A stretch of 64,000 nucleotides of DNA from DATFVJ01 sp963851085 (GTDB taxonomy: Bacteria; Actinomycetota; Actinomycetes; Streptosporangiales; Streptosporangiaceae), in contig CAWKNX010000004.1 in the NCBI GenBank assembly GCA_963851085.1, forward strand, positions 1-64,000, given 5' to 3'. This document shows, in pieces, positions 18,281 to 24,274 of this stretch; within the stretch, counting starts at the first letter, position 1, and every line of letters starts with the position of its first letter. The notes below the pieces were generated by a model. The model saw only the letters and a list, made by a program, of their open reading frames with translations, ran no database searches and was not told the origin of the DNA. The translations under genes and the position numbers were made by a program.

Positions 18281-18963
18281 TGCGGATTGCCATCGCCGGA
18301 GCCGGTGCGGTCGGCCGGTCCATCGCAAGCGAACTGCTCGAAAACGGCCACGAAGTGCTGCTCATCGACAAGAGCCCCCGGTCCATCAAGGTGGACAGCG
18401 TGCCGCGCGCGGAGTGGCTGCTCGCTGACGCGTGCGAGATCTCCTCGCTTGATGACGCGGGCCTGCATCGCTGCAACGTCGTGGTCGCGGCGACGGGCGA
18501 CGACAAGTCCAATCTCGTGGTCTCGCTGCTGTCGAAGACCGAGTACGGCGTTCCCAGAGTCGTGGCGCGCATCAATCACCCCAAGAACGAATGGCTCTTC
18601 AACGAGTCATGGGGCGTCGATGTCGCGGTATCCACGCCGAGGCTGCTCTCCGCGCTCGTCGAGGAGGCGGTGAGTGTCGGTGACCTGGTCAGGCTGATGA
18701 CATTCCGGCAGAGTGAGGTCAACCTCGTCGAGCTGACGCTGCCCGCGGACGCGCCACTCACCGGGCAGCGGGTCGGCGCGATCGGATGGCCGGCCGACAC
18801 GGCGCTAGTCGCCATACTGCGGGAAGGCCGTGTCATCGTGCCCGAGCCCGACGACCCGCTCGAGGCCGGTGACGAGCTACTCTTCGTCGCCAACGAAAAC
18901 GTCGAGGAGCAACTCGCCGACCTGCTCTCCGGCCAGGTATCCGGCCATCACCACAGCCACTGA
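18280..18963 (+). CDS. ceoC: TrkA-type K+ uptake regulatory protein CeoC
   Basis: This second RCK protein (227 residues) has the same plan as its partner: Rossmann motif MRIAIAGAGAVGRSIA, EL(L)IDKSPRS, and an RCK_C domain ending in DELLFVAN. The two products are expected to form a heteromeric gating ring on a potassium channel; no Trk membrane subunit is encoded in this window. The C-terminus is His rich (SGHHHSH). Bases coding this tail and the stop are partly duplicated just downstream. Confidence 0.88.
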   Translation: MRIAIAGAGAVGRSIASELLENGHEVLLIDKSPRSIKVDSVPRAEWLLADACEISSLDDAGLHRCNVVVAATGDDKSNLVVSLLSKTEYGVPRVVARINHPKNEWLFNESWGVDVAVSTPRLLSALVEEAVSVGDLVRLMTFRQSEVNLVELTLPADAPLTGQRVGAIGWPADTALVAILREGRVIVPEPDDPLEAGDELLFVANENVEEQLADLLSGQVSGHHHSH

Positions 18964-19031
18964 CACCCGCACAGCCTCGGCGACCACCACAGCCACTGAC
19001 ACGGCACAGCTTCGGCGACCGGCATGGCAAT

Positions 19032-19049
19032 GGGCGCTGAAGGGCGCCC
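19032..19049. terminator. Hairpin between convergent ceoC and DUF3159 genes
   Basis: Stem GGGCGC/GCGCCC with a six-base loop in the 91-base gap between two convergent genes, so a bidirectional terminator is plausible. The stem is short. Confidence 0.3.
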
Positions 19050-19054
19050 GCCAG

Positions 19055-19819
19055 TCACGTTCCGGCGATCGAGGCGCGGTCAGGCCGTACCGGCCGCGTG
19101 CGGCTGATGATCAGCCAGGTCAGCCAGACGACAAAGGCATAGAGCGGATAGCCGAGTACGATCCGGCCGACTCCGAGCGGCACAAGCAGGTTCGCGAGCC
19201 AGAGCGGCAACAGCACGGCAATGCGCAACCCGAACATGCACAGCCAGAGCACGGTCGCGGCCGTGTAGGCGCGCCGACGCGCGGGATCGCGGCGCCAGTC
19301 GGTGCCTTCACCGAATATCGCGCCGAGCACGAGGCCGATGAGCGGCCAGCGAACCGCCAGCGAGACCGCCGACGCTGCGGCGTATCCCGCATTCAGGCCG
19401 AGCGCGGGCAGGAAGTAATTCTCCGGCCTTCCGGTGAGCACCGCGAGGCCTGCGGCGACCGCCACTCCGATGAATCCACTCACCGCGTACCGGAGCGCGT
19501 CCCGCCGGGCCAGCCGGTACACGAAGATCGCCAGCGCGGCTCCTGCGGCGATCCACAGCGGCGTGGTCAGATTCCGGGTAATGACGTAGACGGCGACGAA
19601 CAACGCCCCCGGTACGGCCGAGTCAAGCATCCCGCGCGCGCCGCCGAGCAGCCCGAGCAGCGCCGCCGCCGATTCCGGCGGGTTACCGCCCGGCCGTGAG
19701 CCCGCCGCCTGCCGTATCGCGCCGCCGAACCGGCCTGTCAAGACCTGGGACAGCTCCGTGGCTGCCCCTTCCCCCTGGGCAGGCCCGGAGACCGCGCCGG
19801 GCGTCTCGCCGGTGTCCAC
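19055..19819 (-). CDS. DUF3159 membrane protein
   Basis: A 254-residue protein with about six membrane helices, matching the actinobacterial DUF3159 family (Rv2693c type): GALFVAVYVITRNLTTPLW, LGLNAGYAAASAVSLAVRWP and GIGLVLGAIFGEGTDWR-like segments, then CMFGLRIAVLLPLWL. Function is unknown. The start is a GTG that directly abuts the TAG stop of the DUF3710 gene, so the two are co-translated. In most relatives an OB-fold nucleic-acid-binding gene lies between these two genes; here it is absent. Confidence 0.85.
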   Translation of the reverse strand: MDTGETPGAVSGPAQGEGAATELSQVLTGRFGGAIRQAAGSRPGGNPPESAAALLGLLGGARGMLDSAVPGALFVAVYVITRNLTTPLWIAAGAALAIFVYRLARRDALRYAVSGFIGVAVAAGLAVLTGRPENYFLPALGLNAGYAAASAVSLAVRWPLIGLVLGAIFGEGTDWRRDPARRRAYTAATVLWLCMFGLRIAVLLPLWLANLLVPLGVGRIVLGYPLYAFVVWLTWLIISRTRPVRPDRASIAGT

Positions 19820-20623
19820 CTACCGTGTCTCGGTTATCTCGGGCCCGCGGGCGAGCATCTCGGGGCCCTGTGCGAACGGGCTGGGCGACTCAGGGTCGCC
19901 AGCCGCCTGGGCCATCTGTTCCTCGAGTGCCCGCTGCGCCTCGGCAGGCAGGCGCAGTTCGAGCAGATCCCGTGGAGGCATTGGATGCTCGCCGCGAACC
20001 ACGACGGTGTCAGCGAAGATTTCTTCGAGCAGCTTCGCCTTCGTCGGCTGGCCGGCGGCAGGCCCGCTGATCACACCGCGGAGGAACCAGCGCGGGCCAT
20101 CCGCACCGAGGAACCTCGCGGACTGCAGGCTCTGTTTGCTCGCAGCACCGGGCGGCCCTGGCTCCGCAGGCACCCGCGCCCTGACCTCGGGGCCGAACGG
20201 GCCCTCCGCCTCCTCGCCACGCCCGCCAGCGGCATTGAGCTCATCGATGAGCTCGTGGCGGATGTCATCCCACAGGCCGGCACGCTTCGGCGCGGCGAAC
20301 GCCTGCAGCTGCAGCTGGCTGTCGCCGCGAACGACGATCACGGCGAGCGCCTGGTCGCCGGTGAAGTTCACCTGAATATCGGCACCTGACGCCGCTGGCA
20401 CATGCAGGCTGCCGAGATCGACCCGTTCGCGCTCCGGGTAGGTGTCTGTCACATCCCACGGTCCCTGCGGCCTGCCCGTACCCGCGCTGCCCTCGCCGGA
20501 CGAGCCGGCCGCGTCGCGCGCACCTTCGTTGCCGTTTACCAGGCTGCCGCTGTCCAGAAGATCGTCCTGGTCCTCGGCCAGCGGCGCTTCGTCCGCGTCT
20601 TCGACGCGGCGACGACGGAACAC
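19820..20623 (-). CDS. DUF3710 protein
   Basis: A 267-residue cytoplasmic protein of the DUF3710 family (Rv2696c type). After an acidic N-terminal tail it shows GPWDVTDTYPERERVDLGSL, QVNFTGDQALAVIVV, WDDIRHELIDELNAAGG and GPRWFLRGVISGPAA, the usual conserved blocks. Function is unknown. It begins at a GTG with GAAGGAG eight bases upstream. It is followed immediately by DUF3159 and preceded by dut on the same strand, the conserved actinobacterial order. Confidence 0.88.
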   Translation of the reverse strand: MFRRRRVEDADEAPLAEDQDDLLDSGSLVNGNEGARDAAGSSGEGSAGTGRPQGPWDVTDTYPERERVDLGSLHVPAASGADIQVNFTGDQALAVIVVRGDSQLQLQAFAAPKRAGLWDDIRHELIDELNAAGGRGEEAEGPFGPEVRARVPAEPGPPGAASKQSLQSARFLGADGPRWFLRGVISGPAAGQPTKAKLLEEIFADTVVVRGEHPMPPRDLLELRLPAEAQRALEEQMAQAAGDPESPSPFAQGPEMLARGPEITETR

Positions 20624-20697
20624 GCTTCACGCTCCTTCTCATCCGTCACTGTCTGTGCGGCAAGCCCGCCGCTCCCGAAGAGGCGCCGTCCCCAGGC

Positions 20698-21180
20698 TCA
20701 GCGTGGCTGACCGGCCGGCTCACCAGTGGCCGCATGACCCCCGGTAGACCCGAACCCACCGTCCCCCCGCGCCGACCCAGGCAGCTTGTGCACTTCGTGA
20801 AAGGCTGCGTGCTCGACCCGCTGGATGACTAGCTGGGCGATCCGGTCACCTCGCCGGAACCGTACAGGCCTGGCGGTGTCGGTGTTCAGCAGAGTCACCT
20901 TTATCTCGCCACGGTACCCTGCGTCCACGGTGCCCGGCGCATTGACGACCGTGACACCGTTCCTCGCGGCCAGGCCCGACCGCGGATGCACGAAGGCCGC
21001 GTAACCCGGTGGCAGAGCGATCGCGATTCCGGTGGGCACCAGCGCGCGCTCGCCCGGCGCAAGCTCGACGTCCGCAGCCGCCACCAGGTCGGCGCCCGCA
21101 TCGCCCGGATGAGCGTACGAGGGCAGCGGCAGGTCGGGGTCCAGCCGCAGGATCAGCACGTCGACGCTGCTGCTGCTCAC
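20698..21180 (-). CDS. dut: Deoxyuridine 5'-triphosphate nucleotidohydrolase
   Basis: Hydrolyses dUTP to dUMP and pyrophosphate, keeping uracil out of DNA and feeding dTMP synthesis. All five trimeric dUTPase motifs are visible: DAGADL, PRSGLAARNG, GVTVVNAPGTVDAGYRGEI, RGDRIAQLVI and the C-terminal lid RGDGGFGSTG. Length (160 residues) is normal. The annotated start is a GTG; the upstream ribosome-binding site is weak. It is the upstream gene of dut-DUF3710-DUF3159. Confidence 0.95.
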   Translation of the reverse strand: MSSSSVDVLILRLDPDLPLPSYAHPGDAGADLVAAADVELAPGERALVPTGIAIALPPGYAAFVHPRSGLAARNGVTVVNAPGTVDAGYRGEIKVTLLNTDTARPVRFRRGDRIAQLVIQRVEHAAFHEVHKLPGSARGDGGFGSTGGHAATGEPAGQPR

Positions 21181-21304
21181 GATTCACCGTCCGTTCTGGC
21201 CCGCTCGAGGCAAAGGGGCCGCTACTGCCTGCGCTGGGCCCGGGTGCAGGGACCCCTGGCTCCGGGTTCTGTCACCGGCCTAGTGCTTGGGCGCTGGTGC
21301 CGCA

Positions 21305-21352
21305 GCCGCTAGTTCCGCGGGCCGCTAGTTCCGCGGGCCGCTAGTTCGGCGG
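21305..21352. repeat. 16-bp x3 tandem repeat spanning the AI-2E gene stop codon
   Basis: Three head-to-tail units of GCCGCTAGTTCCGCGG (the third with one change). On the minus strand the unit contains the TAG stop of the AI-2E transporter, so the end of the gene including the stop has been copied downstream. Confidence 0.85.
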
Positions 21353-22531
21353 GTCCCTGGGCTTACCGGCAGTGACCTTACCGTCTCGCGGATCCGGCGC
21401 CACCTGATCTACGCCAGGCGGCGCGTCGCGCAGCAAGGGCCACGCCCGGGTGATCGCAGCCGCCGTCGGCACCGCAACGATCGCGCCAGCTATGCCGCCC
21501 ACCACGCCACCGACCGCAAGAACAAGGATGATCGCAAGCGGATGGAGGCGCACCATGCGGCCGATGATCTGCGGTTGCAGCAGATGGCCTTCCAGCTGGT
21601 TCGCGATGATGAAGACGCCGAGCAGGATCACCGAGGCGACGAGTCCCTTGGTGCCGAACGTGACGAGAATGGAGACGAACCCGGCCACCAGGATGCCGAT
21701 GAGCGGTATGAACGACGCAAGGAAGACGAGGACGGTCAGCGGGCCGATGAGCGGCACCCGAAGCACCAGCAGCGTCACCCCGATGACGACGGCGTGAATC
21801 GCCGCGATGACCACTGTCCCCCTGATGTAGTAGACGAGGGTCTGCCAGGCGGCGCGGCCGGCCCGGTCGGCTCGCCGATTTCCGGCCGGGCTCAGTGATC
21901 CCGTCGCCCAGCGCCAGATGCGCTCACCGTCCTTGATCAGGAAGAACGTGATGAACAGCATCAGGATCAGCCCAGCGAGGATCTCGGTGGCGATCTTGCC
22001 GCCGGTAACCACCGTGCCTGCGACCAGTGACCGGTGGCTGTTGAACCAGCCGAGAATGTTGTTGGACAGTTGCTGGATGCCGCTCGGACGGACGTGGAAC
22101 GGGCCTGTCTCCAGCCAGTGCTCAAACTGATGTGTAGTGCGGCTCAGCTCGTTCGTGAGCGTGGCGGACTCCTGCGACACCCTGATGCCGACGAGCGTTC
22201 CCGCTCCCGCGACCACGCCGATGGCGAGCAGCAGGACGCACCAGGTCGCGGCCAGCGGGTGAAGGCCTGCCCTGCGGAGCCTGGCGGCCAGTGGCTGAAG
22301 CAGGGCCGTGGCGAGCAGCGCGCCCACACAGGGCAGCACCACGATGCGCAGGGCACTCACCAGCCGGGCACCGGCGTAGATCACGAAACCGACAACCACG
22401 AGCCGCCAGCACCACGCGGCCGCGATCTCCAGCCATCTGGGCGCACGCGGCCGGCCTGCGGCGCCGAGCTCGCCAGGACCAGGGCCGTCACCTGGCACCC
22501 TGGCCTGTCTTTCCTGGGGGACCGCACTCAT
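21341..22531 (-). CDS. AI-2E family transporter
   Basis: A 396-residue polytopic membrane protein of the AI-2E/PerM family, with about eight helices arranged as in the family: two N-terminal, a helical extramembrane segment, and a C-terminal block (FLASFIPLIGILVAGF, FGTKGLVASVILLGVFIIANQLEGHLLQP without the long run shown whole). Members export small molecules or ions such as Na+ in exchange for H+; the substrate here is unknown. I prefer the start at MSAVPQE; a start 16 codons upstream is also open. It is inserted between dut and the DUF3093 gene relative to other actinobacteria. Confidence 0.8.
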   Translation of the reverse strand: MSAVPQERQARVPGDGPGPGELGAAGRPRAPRWLEIAAAWCWRLVVVGFVIYAGARLVSALRIVVLPCVGALLATALLQPLAARLRRAGLHPLAATWCVLLLAIGVVAGAGTLVGIRVSQESATLTNELSRTTHQFEHWLETGPFHVRPSGIQQLSNNILGWFNSHRSLVAGTVVTGGKIATEILAGLILMLFITFFLIKDGERIWRWATGSLSPAGNRRADRAGRAAWQTLVYYIRGTVVIAAIHAVVIGVTLLVLRVPLIGPLTVLVFLASFIPLIGILVAGFVSILVTFGTKGLVASVILLGVFIIANQLEGHLLQPQIIGRMVRLHPLAIILVLAVGGVVGGIAGAIVAVPTAAAITRAWPLLRDAPPGVDQVAPDPRDGKVTAGKPRDPPN

Positions 22532-22609
22532 CGTGCGCCTCGCCTTCCGCTCCGCGCGCCGCTCCCACCGGCCAACCATGCGTCCTATCCAAACAGCTAC
22601 GGTGTATTC

Positions 22610-23092
22610 ATGCGCGCGTACAACGAGCGGCTATCGATTCCTGTGACCTGGTGGTTTCTCGGCGCTGTGAGCATCGCGATTCTTGGCGCGGAACTCTGGG
22701 CCGGTTCCGGCGCACTTGTCGCACTCGCCACATACGTGGCGCTTGCCCTGGTATGTGGTGGCACGCTCATGCACTGGGGGGCGGCCCGTATCCGCGTGAC
22801 AGACTCCGAACTGCTCGCCGCCGGGCGACTGCTGCCGCTTAGCGCGATCGGCGAGGTAATCGCGCTCGATGAAAGGCAGGCCAGGGAGGCACGCGGACCG
22901 AGGGCCGACCCGGCTGCCCATATGCTGATCCGGCCGTATCTGAGGCGCGCCGTTTACATCGAGGTCACCGATCCTGGCAGCCCGGCTCCGTATTGGCTGA
23001 TCGCGACGCGGCGGCCAGAGGAACTGGCCGCCGCGCTCGATGGTTCACCGCCGCGCGCGCGATCGGGCGGAGATCCGCGCCGCGAGCGATGA
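22610..23092 (+). CDS. DUF3093 membrane protein
   Basis: A 160-residue protein of the DUF3093 family (Rv2698 type). It begins RAYNERLSIPVTWW, has two adjacent membrane helices (residues ~12-50) and a conserved cytoplasmic β-rich domain with RIRVTDSELLAAGRLLPL and YWLIATRRPEELA. Function is unknown. The start codon is preceded by no clear ribosome-binding site, so a leaderless transcript is possible. It is divergent from AI-2E and belongs to the conserved block around dut. Confidence 0.85.
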   Translation: MRAYNERLSIPVTWWFLGAVSIAILGAELWAGSGALVALATYVALALVCGGTLMHWGAARIRVTDSELLAAGRLLPLSAIGEVIALDERQAREARGPRADPAAHMLIRPYLRRAVYIEVTDPGSPAPYWLIATRRPEELAAALDGSPPRARSGGDPRRER

Positions 23093-23637
23093 TCGCTGTG
23101 CAGCCGACCGCGCCAGCGTTGCAGCGTTCATGATCCCAGAGTTTCCGTGGTGCGATTGAGCCTGTCGCATTATCCAAGCCAAAGAACTCGGGCGAGCTTG
23201 ATCGATGCCTCGTAGGACGGCCCATGGCAGCACCGTGACCATGTACCACTGCCAAGCCGCTGCCCTTGGCGCCCGGCACATTGAACAAGGTGTCCATATA
23301 TTGAGACCGGCCATGATCGTGGTGGGTTACCCGCTACATGAGAGGCTGTCGCCTAACCCTGTCCAGGCCATCGGCAGTAGGCCCGAGTGGAGCGTGGACC
23401 CCAGTTTGGGCCTCTGAGCCTGCTGAGTGGAGATCATCGACGCAACACGCCGCACAAATGAGCTTGACTTTCAAGATCACGAGTTATGCGACAGCCTCAT
23501 GAGCAAACTTACCGCGATCATGAAACGGCTGGGTAATGGGAGCGTGCCCAGCGGCCCGAATCATGATCGATCGCCCACAGGGCGCCGGATCCCACGGCTG
23601 TCAATATGTACCATCGCCTTTGACTCACGGTGGCTTT

Positions 23638-23690
23638 CATGATCGCGGTAACTTTTCCGCACATACCGCCGAGAAGTTACCGCGATCATG
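23638..23690. repeat. Palindromic element, copy 1
   Basis: Arms CATGATCGCGGTAACTT (23638-23654) and AAGTTACCGCGATCATG (23674-23690) are perfect 17-bp inverted repeats around a 19-base centre. The same element with 24-bp arms recurs at 45959-46011. Both copies lie between convergent genes. Confidence 0.85.
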
Positions 23691-23736
23691 ACGCTCGGCG
23701 CCGCCTGGGCCGCGGCCCTCGCCCCGAATCATGATC

Positions 23737-23778
23737 AATGGTCCGCAGGGCCACGCATTCGGCGCCCTGCGGGCCATT
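23737..23778. repeat. 15-bp inverted repeat
   Basis: AATGGTCCGCAGGGC and GCCCTGCGGGCCATT are complementary with one mismatch around a 12-base loop. It lies within the second unit of the 168-bp duplication. Confidence 0.6.
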
Positions 23779-23844
23779 CGTGTACCAAATCCGCAGTTGA
23801 TCTTGACGTCCGCTGGGTCATGGTGTGGCTGGCGCCGCCGGTGA

Positions 23845-23875
23845 CTGTGGATGTCCCGTTACGGGACATCCACAG
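23845..23875. terminator. Perfect 15-bp stem hairpin
   Basis: Arms CTGTGGATGTCCCGT and ACGGGACATCCACAG flank a single T. It is the strongest simple hairpin downstream of valS (minus strand) and DUF3093 (plus strand) and could end transcripts from either side, or be a cruciform-forming site. Confidence 0.45.
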
Positions 23876-24002
23876 CAAATGATCTTGAAGTGGGACTCGG
23901 TGGTGCGCGTTGACAGCTGTGCTCAGACCGCCTTAGGCCATCGATCTCGGCGAACGGCAAAGCTGCCGCCGGGTAGCAAGCTGGCAGCAGAAGATCGGCG
24001 TT

Positions 24003-24270
24003 GTGCCCCTGCCCGGCCGCGCCCGCTGCGCCCCTGCCCGGCCGCGCCCGCTGCGCCCCTGCCCCGGCCGTCCAGGCTGTGCCACCTGTGCCCCTGCCCG
24101 GCCGCGCCCGCTGCGCCCCTGCCCCGGCCGCGCCCCTGCGGCCTGCCTGCCCACCTGTGCCCCTGCCCGGCCGCGCCCGCTGCGCCCCTGCCCGGCCGTG
24201 CCGGCTGTGCCACCTGTGCCCCTGCCCGGCCGCGCCCGCTGCGCCCCTGCCCGGCCGTGCCCGCTGCTGC
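24003..24270. repeat. Degenerate ~25-bp tandem repeats downstream of valS
   Basis: About ten units of the type GCCCCTGCCCGGCCGCGCCC plus GCTGC run from the valS stop codon outward. Some units are shortened or carry changes (for example GGCCGTCCAGGCTG). The array is unspaced, so it is a minisatellite and not a CRISPR array. Confidence 0.85.
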
Positions 24271-24274
24271 CAGA

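Larger units (their letters stand above)
23506..23790. repeat. Diverged tandem duplication, period 168 bp
   Basis: Three landmarks recur in order. TTACCGCGATCATGA (23509, 23677) and CCCGAATCATGATC (23555, 23723) are each exactly 168 bases apart. TGTACCA (23607, 23781) is 174 bases apart. The segments between have diverged, so the duplication is old. Confidence 0.6.
23093..24000. other. Non-coding repeat island
   Basis: About 900 bases between the convergent DUF3093 gene and valS with no credible gene on either strand. It looks less GC-rich than its surroundings, rich in GATC/CATGATC words, and filled with palindromes and a diverged tandem duplication listed separately. Open frames inside lack start signals and any recognisable domain. 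Confidence 0.65.

Noticed and set aside
24003..24270. Possible CRISPR array
   Set aside because: The units are contiguous with no unique spacers and no cas gene is nearby. It is a minisatellite.
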